A stretch of DNA of 32,713 bases from Haplomitrium mnioides (taxonomy: Eukaryota; Marchantiophyta; Haplomitriopsida; Calobryales), in NCBI GenBank assembly GCA_049999725.1, contig JBNGIS010030112.1, positions 1 to 32,713 on the forward strand, written 5' to 3'. The position numbers and the translations under genes are program-made. Of the stretch, positions 1-8,588 are shown piece by piece (position 1 is the stretch's first letter; every line of letters begins with the position of its first letter). The notes under the pieces were generated by a model. That model did not search any database, was not told where the DNA came from, and saw nothing but the letters and a program-made list of their open reading frames with translations.

Positions 1-42
1 CTGAGGGATGCTTGGTGTGCAAATTGTTCGCTGAGTGGGAGT

Positions 43-1250
43 GTTGGAAATTGGCAGCTTCACAATTTGCTGCTGGTGGATTTGAGGAATTTCCTGATCC
101 TGCTCAGGAATTCCTGCAACACACTTCCTTGGTGAAGTGTGTCCCTGTAAATGTTTTTGGCTTAGCTAGTTTAGGATTCTAGCTAGTTTAGAGGCACTTT
201 AGGGAAAGGTGATTTTTAGGGATAGTGCCATGTGGAGGCACCTGGTGGTGACACGTGTCAGCACCAGGACTCTCCTGAGGGACCATTAATGATTGTTGTC
301 CCTTGCCAAAGATAGAGGAAGCACATGCATAGTGCATGTGCTCACAGGTAGTGTAGGTGAAATATTGATTGTGTAGATCTTGTCCATACTTGTGGAAATA
401 GCCTTCTTCACCTGCACAGATTCAAGCGCCCATAGATTGTGAACAGGGCGCCCATAGAAACCCAGCACGTTGCTGGTATTGTTTTCTGTTTATAAATCTG
501 AGGAAGAGGAGCTCTTTGCATCCTCATTGCAAACCACATTTCTTGTAGACTCGTTTTTGTGCATTTGAACAAGGAAAAAATCGCGTCTGAGTAGGAGACT
601 TGTTTTCTTAAAAGGTGAGCTCGCGTTCGTGTATGAAGGGGCTCGAAATCGTGCCTGGAAGGTCGAGTTCGCATCTGAAGGGCTCGCGTTCACGTTCTGG
701 AGGAAGTCGCGAAGGAGCTCGCGTTCGTAAGGAGGTCGCGACACTGCGTTCGCATCTGGAAGAAGGTCGCGTGCCAGGAAGGAGGTCGCCCGTTTTCTTC
801 GAAGGAGGTCTCATTCGCATCCAGAAGGAGATCGCGACTCCAGAAGGAGGTCGCGTTTTCATCTGTAAAGGAGAGGGCATCGTTTTCTTGGATAACAGCA
901 GATCGCGAGCACAGCAGGCAACTCATCGAGTTGCGATTTTGGCTGGGAGAAGTCGACCTGCGTTTGAGCGCTCCTGCTCACGGGAGGGGGAGATTCGCGA
1001 ACGTGGAGCTGAAGTTTCTTTTCCTTCTTTTTGTCACAACACTCATCTAAGTGGATTTTTCGCTGCTGCAATATCATCAAGTCGATTTGATATTTTCAAC
1101 AATGTTTTGCTGAGGTACAGCACTATCCCAAGGTCATCAATCCAGAAAATAATCAACATTACCTACCAGTCAATTCTACGTCAAACCGGCTCGAGTAAAA
1201 TTGATAGCTTGATACACTATCTTTCTTCAAGTTCCACTGCGGTTTATTGA
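43..1250 (+). repeat. LTR-G repeat, copy 1 (LTR-like, GCGA-rich leader)
   Basis: It begins with TGTTGGAAATTGG, a start typical of plant LTRs. The part at 85-350 recurs inverted at 2510-2835 and again directly at 10123-10300, sharing a block around GGTGACACGTGTCAGCACC. A TATA-like TATAAAT lies at 491-497, followed by a CpG-rich leader with degenerate repeats. All frames across 610-1250 are fairly open on both strands, which reflects composition rather than a gene; the 211-codon plus-strand frame has no recognisable domain. The 3' boundary is uncertain because no matching end was found. It could be an LTR, or an LTR plus leader of a non-autonomous element. Confidence 0.5.
610..880 (+). repeat. 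Degenerate GGAGGTCGCG repeat tract
   Basis: The motif GGAGGTCGCG or close variants (GGAAGTCGCG, GAAGGTCGCG, GGAGATCGCG) recurs roughly every 25-35 bases, mixed with CTCGCGTTCG and TTCGCATCTG. Similar GCGA-rich words occur at 7570-7850, 10300-10420 and 11230-11560, so the tract belongs to the LTR-G family. CpG density is high for plant repeat DNA, where methylated CpG usually decays. Confidence 0.55.
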
Positions 1251-1270
1251 GATTTCGATCTGTCGTTCAT

Positions 1271-1372
1271 CTACTGTTGGTACACCAGTGTGATCTCGTA
1301 TTCTACTGTTGGCACACCAGTGTGATCTGCTGTTCTACTGGTTCTACACCAAGATGATCTTGTAAACTGGTT
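1271..1372 (+). repeat. Three tandem ~32-bp units in copia LTR
   Basis: Units begin CTACTGTTGGTACACCAG, CTACTGTTGGCACACCAG and CTACTGGTTCTACACCAA, each about 32 bp. The LTR at 2838-2930 carries a shorter version, so unit number varies between copies. Confidence 0.6.
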
Positions 1373-1462
1373 GTATGGCTGGTTTTATCCCTGCGTATGT
1401 AGTGTATGTATTTTATTATTTCATTATTTTATTATTTTATTATTTTAGCGTATGTATGTAAT

Positions 1463-1765
1463 AGTTATGAAGCTGTGGACAGCAAAACTAACCACAACAA
1501 CAACTAAATGGAAGCTGCAATAGTCTAGGAAAAACCTACACATATCACAATTGTGCACGCATAGAGTGCAGCCTTGACAATGTGGTGTCAGACACAAAGC
1601 TTCAGACTATTCAGCCTCATCATGTGTAGCAGTGACAAGCTGCCACAACTTCCTGCTGGTTTCGTCAGTTCCCGACAGAAGGTCCTGATCAACCGTTGTA
1701 CTGAGTTTCTGCCACTTTCCGGAAGTAACAGGAAAACTCAGTCATGATGATACCTAGCACTCCAC
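1463..1765 (-). repeat. REP-530 short copy, inserted in TATG microsatellite
   Basis: This is about 303 bp shared with 8888-9195, 25764-26085 and 31058-31370. It lies between TATG repeats, so it was inserted into an LTR. On the minus strand all copies end at the same place (CTTCATAACT) but differ at the other end, as 5'-truncated retrocopies would. The minus-strand start contains the conserved short frame described for the tandem units. Confidence 0.65.
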
Positions 1766-1794
1766 ATGTATGTATGTATGTATGTATGTATGTA
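1765..1794. repeat. (TATG)n microsatellite
   Basis: Uninterrupted TATG units flank the right side of the REP-530 insertion; the same microsatellite is present in the sister LTR at 2945-2970. Confidence 0.85.
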
Positions 1795-1938
1795 GACTAG
1801 GTATTTGGATTAGGGAATATCCATATGTATTCGTATTGTGTGGCTGAGAAGATACTTTTTTTATTGTGTGGTTGAGGGTGTATTTTAGTTTGTATGGCTA
1901 TGGAGGTTGGCTTTGCATGAATAAAAAGGAGTGGCGGG

Positions 1939-2837
1939 TGTTGGAATTATCAAAAAACGAGATGATGACAATACAGAAATGAAAATCCACAATAGGTAAG
2001 AATCACAGAAAACAGGAACTAAAAACGTCAGCTCCATGGAAGAGGTCGTGCGACAGAAGATTCACGAGGGCAGGGTGGTCGCATCCTCTCCTCAGCCATA
2101 GCAGTTTTACTAGAGCAGAATTGTGATGCTCGTTCTGCTCGATACCAGCCTCACAATTCACTTCTTAAACCCAAAACCCAGTGGTATGCCGATTTCCTTC
2201 CTATGGTCACAAATGCAGCACTATTGCAACCCTTCCTTCTACAGCACCAAAACACAGGACAATCGCAACCTACTTCCAGACACCAAACCGCGACTCTTCT
2301 CATCAGGTGAGATACAAGTGAAATGTGTTGCAAATGAGGATGCGATGAGCATTACTTCTGGCAATTTATATACTCCATACAACACCAGCAATGGGTTGGA
2401 CACCCAGTCAAATCTGTGGGTGTTAAAGAATAAATGACCAAGTCCTGCATTAGGTGAAGAAAATCTTCACATATCAGGACTACGTGGAGAATATGCGACC
2501 CTGCTGGCAGCGACCGATTCTCCATACGAGCACATGCATACACGCATGCGCCTTCTCCTTTCTCATGCAAGGTACAAATTTAATTTAATGTCCATTAGGA
2601 GGTTTTGGGTGCTGACACGTGTCACCACCAGGTGCCTCCACCTGGCACTATGCCCAGATCTCTCTCTAAACTAGTTAGGAGCTAAACTCCTGAGGACATC
2701 ACATAGCTATACAAATAAACATGCTGGGGCACATCACTTGAGCTTAATGTACAATACCAAAGGTGTGATTTCAACACTTCACAATGGAAGCATGTTGCAG
2801 GAATTCCTGAGCAGGATCAGGCAATTCCTCGGATCTC
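1939..2837 (-). repeat. LTR-G repeat, inverted copy
   Basis: On the minus strand this matches copy 1: GATCCTGCTCAGGAATTCC (2800-2820), the GACACGTGTCA block (2610-2640) and a TATA-like TATATAAATTG near 2370. It ends in TTCCAACA, the expected inverse of a TGTTGG start. It sits flush between two copia-type LTRs (ending 1938 and starting 2838). About 40 bp of the 5' end seen in copy 1 is missing. The plus-strand 104-codon frame at 2123-2437 has no recognisable domain and is not called. Confidence 0.5.
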
Positions 2838-3246
2838 ATATTCTACTGTTGGTATACCAGTGTGATCTGGTGTTCTACTGGTTGTGTACACCACAGTGAT
2901 CTGGTATTCTGGTTGTATGCCTGGTTCTATCCCTGGTTATGTAGTGTATGTATGTATCTATGTATGTATGTAGACTAGGAATTTGGATTAGGGTATATCC
3001 CTATGTATTCGTATTGTGTGGCTGAGAACGTAGTTTTCTATTGTGCGGCTGAGGGGGTATTTTAGTTTGTATGGCTACGGAGGCTAGCCCTGCAGGTATA
3101 AAAAGGAGTGAGGGGCACTCACCACAACACACTTGCTTGCTTGCTGTCAGAATACTTTTGTTATAAAGTATTTGAGAAGAAGCTGACAGTATCAGCCTTC
3201 AGAATTCTCAGCTACAGCTCTTTCATTTCTCTCTGATTTATCAACA
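2838..3246 (+). repeat. Copia-type LTR, complete (LTR-b)
   Basis: The LTR proper probably runs from TGTTGGTATACC (2853) to TTATCAACA (3246), about 394 bp. It has a TATA box (TATAAAAA, 3097-3104) and the downstream block GCTTGCTTGCTGT, GATACTTTTG-like, GAGAAGAAGCTGA, shared with the LTR at 16274-16604. It is directly followed by a primer binding site and gag, so it is a 5' LTR. Its U3 differs from the 16.3-kb and 20.1-kb LTRs while the R/U5 region is shared, indicating subfamilies. Confidence 0.75.
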
Positions 3247-3258
3247 TGGCATCAGACC
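3247..3258 (+). other. Primer binding site (initiator tRNA-Met type)
   Basis: TGGCATCAGACC directly follows the LTR end. The usual plant copia site is TGGTATCAGAGC; two of twelve positions differ here. Its position right after CAACA supports the reading. Confidence 0.7.
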
Positions 3259-3837
3259 AGGTTCATGAATAGAGAGATTGTTCATGAAAAGAGAGCAAGT
3301 GTCTGCAGGAAATTCAGTCGATCTCCAACAAAAACCAAAATTGATTTGGTGTTTCTTCAAAGCTGATCCCTGCCCTCGCGATCCTCACACCTGGGGATTC
3401 ACATTTCTGATTTCAGCTTGTCTCAACGAACTGATTGCTAGTGCATAGGAACTGTGATTTTTCTGTTTTGTATTTTGCATTTCGCATATTGACACGTATT
3501 TCATCAGCGAGTTCTGTGTTCATCTCCCTGCATATCATCTGCTTCAACTATCGTGAAGAACACCAGTAATTGAAGCTCGCATCAATTCTTCTGTATACCA
3601 AAACTTCTGATTCAACAGTATATCAAAGTCAGATGTACTGTATACCACGTTTCCTGATTCAGACGTATGTCAAAGTCAGACATATTGTATACCACGACCT
3701 CTGATTCACACATATATCAAAATCAGACGTATATCATATAGACATCTATCGTAGAAAAGTATACTGTATATTGTGATATCGAAGGTAGTCACAGGAGGTG
3801 ACACGAATTCTTCAATTTCTTGAGGACTCAAACTGGC
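3259..3837 (+). other. Copia leader, no gene
   Basis: This is the untranslated stretch between the primer binding site and gag. Around 3580-3740 there is an imperfect repeat of GTATACCA/TCAAAGTCAGA-type words (about 55 bp period, three units). No coding frame of note. Confidence 0.5.
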
Positions 3838-4300
3838 AGATGAAATTTCAAAGATTGTAAATGAGAACAACTACAGTGTTTGATCTGTGAGAATGACCAT
3901 CTTCATCAAACGCAGAGGTTTCTGGGATTTCATCACAGGTGCTGAAGCAGACCCTGTGTTGAGTCCAAACTCATATGCTGCAGAAATGTAAGCATTCAGG
4001 ATTTATATTGAGAAAGTACATAACTTGCTATACTGCCTTACCATCAGCGTTGATGATAAGATGATGAGATATGCATCTGCAGCAAAGACACCCAAGGAAA
4101 CTTGGCATATGCTGCAAAATACATATGCAGTCTCATCAGATGCAAGAAAACTCATACTACAGATGGAGTTTTCCAATTTGCAGAAAGAAAAAACTCAATA
4201 TCAATGCCTATGCCTTGAAAATTAAATCACTAGCTGAACAACTGGTGAATATAGGAGAAGATGTGAAAGAGATTGCCATGGTGGCAGTATGCCTGAACGG
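3838..4300 (+). pseudogene. gag: Copia gag (DUF4219/UBN2-type), broken
   Basis: The frame reads with the order expected of copia Gag: an N-terminal ENNYSVxSVRM and RRGFWDFITGAE block (DUF4219-like), then KTPKETWHMLQNTY and ALKIKSLAEQLVNIGEDV (UBN2-like). Gag forms the virus-like particle in the cytoplasm. It is dead: a TGA replaces the conserved Trp after NNYSV, a TAA lies near 3990, and a frameshift near 4200 splits the UBN2 part into two overlapping frames (4025-4225 and 4071-4300). Near 4300 gag gives way to LINE-A RT sequence, so the C-terminal knuckle and all of pol are missing. It belongs with the LTR and primer site just upstream. Homologous gag recurs at 32512-32713. Confidence 0.8.
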
Positions 4301-4896
4301 ATTCGGCAAAGAGCCAAAGGAGCCAGGATTCGCTCTCGTGCCAAATGGCTTGACAAAAGGGATAAAATGAACAAGTTCTTTTTCAGCTCTCACCAGGAAC
4401 GGAAAGCTTCAGCTGAGAGAGTAGAACTGAAGGGGCCTGCACAAGAAGAACTTGTCGAATGGAAGGACAAAGCAAACAGGCTAGTAGACTATCTGTCCAG
4501 TATTTTTAGCCGCATGGCAGACGATCCGCAAAGAGCGATGGCCCAAGAAGAGACACACAGGCACATCCCTTCACGCATCTCCCCTGCCCAGCGGACCATG
4601 CTGGAAGACCCTCCCAGTGAACAAGAGTACATGAAGGCATTGGCTAGCATGGCAGGGCTTAAGTCCCCAAGACCAGATGGTCTGCCGAACGAATTCTACA
4701 AATGTTGTTGGAAGTGCATTGCAAAAGACTATGCAGCCATGATCTCCAAAGGTGATAGACAACAATGGTTCAGTGTTGAGCTCAACACAAAGGCACAATC
4801 TCCTTGATTGACAAGGGTGCTGAAAAGACTCTAGTCTCCAATTGCGGACCCATCTCCCTTCTGATACCTCTTACAAGATCTTCGCCAAAGTGATTT
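4300..4896 (+). pseudogene. LINE-A ORF2 fragment (N-terminal RT region)
   Basis: The 172-codon frame begins in the segment before the RT of plant L1-type LINEs (AKWLDKRDKMNKFF, the WLKxGDxNTKFF region) and runs through ISPAQRTMLEDPPSEQEYMK and LKSPRPDGLPNEFYKCCW (the PGPDGLP block). The downstream NWxPISLLNTSYKIFAK block is still visible at 4830-4890 in shifted frames. It is about 80% like the longer copy at 11712-12130 by eye. It lacks the palm catalytic motifs and ends abruptly where an inverted ORF1 piece begins. The upstream endonuclease domain is absent because copia gag is joined there. Confidence 0.8.
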
Positions 4897-5010
4897 CCAA
4901 TCAGGTGATCAGTGCTCCTGCAGTGGAAGCATCTGAGAGGGATGCAAACATACTCCACCTCTTGGGAGAATGTTCCCTCAGGACAGTTCAGTTCCAATAC
5001 TGGACTCACT
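4897..5010 (-). pseudogene. LINE-A ORF1 C-terminal part (CCHC knuckle)
   Basis: On the minus strand it reads SPVLELNCPEGTFSQEVEY and IPLRCFHCRSTDHLIG, matching SPVLELFCPKG and IPLRCFLCRSTDHLVGEC of the ORF1 at 29.8 kb. The last Cys of the CCHC knuckle is lost because the sequence switches to a plus-strand RT fragment near 4896. It is the direct continuation of the ORF1 part at 5396-5995; the two are separated only by the nested insertion at 5011-5395. Confidence 0.75.
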
Positions 5011-5395
5011 CCTTTATTTTTATTTTTATTTTTTTATTCTTTTTGGCCGAAAGCAAACAACTTTATTTACTTTCAAACATCAAAGGTACAACCTTGGCCA
5101 GCAATCAGGCAGAGCAGCAAAACCAACAACCATTCAATCCCTTTCAGGATCTAGCCTAGTAAACCAAAGTAACCCTATACCATCAATCCAGATTACTACT
5201 AACATTCAGATTCCAGTAAACACTGTCTTCATCACGAATACAAAGCAGATGCCTGGCGCACCAGGTTCTGTCAAAGGTTTCAAGAATGCTATCTCTCTTC
5301 TCTTTATTATGACCCTTCATCCAGTCTCTGCAAGCATCACGCCAAGCTTTCTTTCTGTACTTAGCCAGTCTCATCCAGATTTTTTTTAGATGTAT
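5011..5395 (-). mobile_element. Nested LINE-A 3' end inside LINE-A ORF1
   Basis: Reading the minus strand: the last ~75 codons of ORF2 (IWMRLAKYRKKAWRDACRDW, then NILETFDRTW-like), the 3'UTR shared with 14458-14610, and an A-rich tail (5011-5042, AATAAAAATAAA). ORF1 breaks off at LDTSK-like codons before this block and resumes with GVSPVLEL after it. The block therefore interrupts an ORF1 that is continuous at 29.74-29.77 kb. The 5' truncation falls in the A-run before IWMRL. Confidence 0.8.
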
Positions 5396-5995
5396 CCAGT
5401 TGAACGCAGAATCCTCGTCCACTCTTGATGGAACACGAGTGCATTTCCCGAAGAGGTTCACTATCATCGGCAATTGACTTCGTAGCTCTTCTGAGGAGAA
5501 TGGCAAGCTGATCCAAGTAGGAACCAAGGCTTCCTCAGTCAAGGGGTCAAACTGACATCACCAAGGTTGAAAGATGCATCTCATGTTCTTCAAAAACAAT
5601 AGTTCCCCTATGAGAAGCATGGATCTAACTACATCTACTTTTGAAACCAGAAAGAATCCTTTGCCTATCAGGCAGACCACAGAAGCCTTCCACCCATTTT
5701 GCGCACAAATACTACCAAACCATGCTGAAACCAGGGACACCAGGGGACACCAGGGGAGAAACTCCTGAAACGTCTAATAAGCAGCCTCTTCCTAAGCTGG
5801 CCGTGGTGAGCAAGCATAAATCCTGATCCACATGGAACACCTTAGAAGGTAACGAAAGAGTATTTTTCCTTCTGGGTTCTGCCCCCTGACCCATGTTTTT
5901 ACTGGGTAACAAGGGCCAGCTGGATGTGCTTGGCTCAGAAATCACCTCTTTTCCAGAACGTGATCCAGGTCTCCATGGTGCTGCCTTAGCCAGAA
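5396..5995 (-). pseudogene. LINE-A ORF1, N-terminal part (DUF4283-like)
   Basis: The minus strand begins with a METW start near 5975. It then shows SAWFGSICAQNGWKAS, IGKGFFLV and LKNMRCIFQPW, with EALVPTWISLP and EELRSQLPMI in a shifted frame. These are features of the DUF4283-like domain of plant LINE ORF1, an RNA-binding protein that coats the LINE RNA. Order and wording match the ORF1 at 29156-30037. At least one frameshift (near 5545) and a nested insertion at 5395 break it. A 119-codon frame at 5183-5542 is an artefact that fuses ORF1 codons to ORF2 codons of the nested copy. Confidence 0.75.
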
Positions 5996-6219
5996 CTAGG
6001 GAATAACAACTGCTTCAGGACCTGCTTCCCACAGAACCAACCTCCCGGCGTAGTCTTTTGCAGCACTTTGCCTTCCCAGTTGACACATTATTACTTATCA
6101 CCAGCAGAAATTAGCCCGAGTAATCACCAGAAAAAAAGAGTTTGACTATCACAAAAAACAGTTCAAGTATCACTACTGAGCGATATAGAGTCCCTCGGTC
6201 GTCAAAGCCACCTTATGCT
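5996..6219. other. Unassigned stretch
   Basis: No open frame or family was recognised. GCAAAAGACTACGCC on the minus strand at about 6045-6065 resembles the AKDYAA codons of LINE-A RT, but the match is too short to call. Confidence 0.3.
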
Positions 6220-6530
6220 GAAAACGCTGCACTACCCCTGAAGACCAACTCTCGAAGTTCACAAACTCTCCTAGAGGCTGTTTAACATCCCACTACACTG
6301 GCCTACACAAACCTTCATGAGCAGGCACTCCTCTCCTATTTCCGTCCTCACAAACTATCACAAGCTGCAAACCACGCCGCCAGCCTTCACGACATGAACC
6401 TTTGCTTCTCACCATGAGATCAAGGCCCTTCAAACGGTGAAACTTCAGTCGGCAGACCTGAAACTCATCACTCTGCCGCTTCAGGAAAACTGCATGTCCT
6501 TCGAAGCTGCTTAATGCTGCGTTCAAGCAA
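6220..6530 (+). repeat. LTR-G fragment
   Basis: 6230-6420 aligns with 10400-10600: both contain TTCACAAA-like, CGAGGC/AGAGGCTGTTT, ACTGGCCTxCA, CCTTxATGAGCAGGxACTC and CACGACATGA-like blocks. It is a partial copy only. Confidence 0.5.
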
Positions 6531-6740
6531 TCATGACACCTATGGAATCCTAAAACATATGAGTTCCTTGAGAAGGCACAGGTACAAGAACACAACCAGC
6601 TTCACAAAACGAAGGAGTGGAAATGGTATGACCTGATTGCCAGAATCCCTGACAGGTGGTTTTCACTTCATCAGGGGCCAGGCCACATAGCAAAGAATCA
6701 AAATGAAGAGAAAGGAGAAAACATTCTTGAAACTTTTCAC
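6531..6740 (+). pseudogene. LINE-A ORF2 scrap with internal deletion
   Basis: The codons TYEFLEKAQVQEHNQLHK, WYDLIARIPDRWFS and GPGHIAK match ORF2 at 13230-13380. The sequence then jumps straight to NEEKGENILETF, which lies about 950 bp further on in the full ORF2 (compare 14335 and 17770). It ends against the LINE-B tail at 6741. Confidence 0.7.
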
Positions 6741-7150
6741 AGAATAGAATAGAATTCAATTAAAGTCCAGAGCCAGACCTAGGGCCATAGAACAGAATAG
6801 ACTAGAATAGAATTAGATTAAAGTCCAGAGCCAGCCATAGGGCCAAAACGACTGAGAGTACAATGCGCACAAGAGTGCAGAGGGGTGCAGAAAAACAAGT
6901 AGTAGGCTAAAAAATGTTTAAGTGAAAACAGTTGAGCGGGGACAAATCCGCTTGTGAGTCATATGCTCGCCCTCTTGCCTCTAGTCTCTATGTCTAATCT
7001 GTCTATTTCTGAGATCTAAGCAGCATGAATTCCTGAAAGAAAAGTGCCAGCCAGCGTTGATCATGATATTTGAGAAATTGTTGTATTGCCCCATTCTGTT
7101 CTACAAAATGTCCATGATACTTTCCCCAGATTTCATAGTATCTGGGGCAT
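6741..7150 (-). mobile_element. LINE-B 3' end: protein C-terminus, 3'UTR, TTCTA tail
   Basis: On the minus strand, 7150-7012 is an open frame reading CPRYYEIWGKYHGHF, then WLALFFQEFMLLRSQK and a stop. The CP follows on from the CxxC...H...CCP finger seen at 7990-8116 and 18800-18990. A ~200-bp 3'UTR follows, then GGCTGGCTCTGGACTTTAAT and a tail of TTCTA-like units. The tail is followed by a second copy of just the last ~45 bp of the element plus tail (6741-6787). The same 3'UTR is at 18545-18790, 19335-19610 and 19703-19925. Confidence 0.75.
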
Positions 7151-7151
7151 G

Positions 7152-7989
7152 TTGGAAATGTATCTTTGCTGCTGTAGAGTACCCAGCTCTGACACCATGT
7201 TGAACATGTATCTTTGCTGTTGTAAATAGAAACAACTAACTATTGTTAGTTGTTAAGGCTTCCTAGTGTAGATAGCTAATTGGCATTTTAGACGGGCTGC
7301 CAAGTTCCAGGCCCCCTTACACATATATGATTGTTACAGTGAGCAGTGAGCAATAGGCTCAGAAATAGGACATTTGCTAGAATGTCAGAAGGGGGCGCAG
7401 GATTCAGGGGATCCCATTTCCACCTGCTCGATGTCAGCCCCACTCTATTCAACATGGGGCAACTTGAATCCTATTGGTATATAAACATGAGGAGTCCTCT
7501 TCAGAAATCATCCTCAGCAATCATATTTCCTGTTGGCATTGTTCCTCTTCCTCTTGTTCGATATTTGTGAAGGTCGCAGCATTGCGACAGTATTCTCGAT
7601 ATCACGTTCCTGATATCACGTTTGGAGCACAGGCAACAGATTCGACGTGCAAGGATACTTCCTGAGGAGGTTGCGAGTTCGCAAGGAGGTTGCGGCTTGT
7701 CTGGTGGCGAATGTCAGCACGTCGAAAACAGGGATCGAGTTCCCGTTTTCGACTTCCCTCCTGTATCACGTTTTGGCAATTTTGAGCCAGCGACGCTCGT
7801 TTCGCAACGAGGAGCATCTGGCGAAAATCGCACCTACCCTAAATCGCGATTTTCTGACCCCCCGTGATCGATTTCTGGAGCATCACGATTCTGCCATTCC
7901 GCACCCTTCGATCTGATATCAGCTGTCTTCTTCGAAGTATATTTCGAGTCAAGTGCTCCTTTTTCAACAGCCTCTCAACTCTCTAAGTG
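7152..7989 (+). repeat. LTR-G repeat, divergent copy
   Basis: It begins TGTTGGAAATGTATC. It has a TATA-like TATATAAACATGAGGAG (7476-7492), comparable to TATAAATCTGAGGAAGAGG in copy 1, then CATCCTCAGCAATC and a GCGA-rich leader (7565-7860) with GAGGTTGCG and GTTCGCAAGGAGG words. A 37-bp direct echo (TGTATCTTTGCTGxTGTA at 7156 and 7204) lies near the start. Short frames at 7346-7916 have no recognisable domain. Boundaries are uncertain. Confidence 0.4.
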
Positions 7990-8588
7990 AAATTTCGACA
8001 TTACTTTCTAACAGGGCAACAAAAGATGATGTAGTGTTCATCTTCCGTGACTTGTAGATTGCACTGGAGGCATAGCAACTTCTCAGGTCGGACTTTGTTG
8101 TCGATCTTGGACCTTTTAAATGGCTGGTTCACATCGCAGTCGATGGGATCCAGTACGAAGTTCTGTGAGGGTCTGCACCAGCTTGAGTGACATGTTACTC
8201 GTCAAGTATTGCCTTGATGGAGTGTTGTTGACGAGCGCGTTGTACTTGACAGTCCGGGATGCCACACTGTAGGATTGCGATATGACTCTGAAGTAATGTG
8301 TTGAGAGATGGTCCATGAGCACTGTTCCTGATTGTTTAGGAAGATCATCTATATCCAGTCCCCATCTTTTGAGCCATTTCTGGCATTGATTGTACCAATT
8401 TGTCGGGTCTCCAAGAGCTGCCTGACGAGATGCCTCCATAGCTATTGCTGGGTATCTGGCCGGTGTAGTGTCTTGGATCGATTGCAGGTATGTGACAAGC
8501 TTCATAACTGCATGCGCCTCAATGGGTATCATACCAAATTCAGCTGCCAGGATGTGTAGAGGTGTGGTGATCATACATTGGATAATCA
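7990..8588 (-). pseudogene. LINE-B ORF2, C-terminal region
   Basis: The minus-strand frame reads NWYNQCQKWLKRWGLDI, DLPKQSGTVLMDHLSTHYF and LRTGSHRLRC, stops at 8116, and continues in another frame with KVRPEKLLCLQCNLQV and EDEHYIIFCCP. LRTGSHRLR plus CxxC...EDEHxxxxCCP is the arrangement seen at the C-terminus of many non-LTR retrotransposon polyproteins, downstream of the RT. I did not see an RT in this copy. Copies of the same segment are at 18800-19220 and 24435-24595. The frame at 8116-8745 looks longer than this because it runs antisense through a LINE-A 3' end. Confidence 0.7.

Larger units (their letters stand above)
1261..1938 (+). repeat. Copia-type LTR, 3'-truncated (LTR-a), with REP-530 insertion
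   Basis: It aligns with the complete LTR at 2853-3246 in two blocks: the tandem CTACTGTTGGTACACCAG region (1271-1400 against 2838-2940) and the U3/TATA region (1768-1938 against 2945-3112). Between the blocks lie a TTATTTTA-rich stretch (1408-1448) and a REP-530 copy. It stops just after the TATA box (AATAAAAAGG), where the inverted LTR-G copy starts at 1939. R and U5 are missing. Confidence 0.6.

Noticed and set aside
615-1250. 211-codon plus-strand frame with many Arg, Glu and Gly
   Set aside because: All frames on both strands are open in this GCGA-rich tract, and no domain is visible. It is explained by the GGAGGTCGCG repeat in LTR-G.
2123-2437. 104-codon plus-strand frame
   Set aside because: It lies wholly within the inverted LTR-G copy and has no domain or homologous frame in the other copies.
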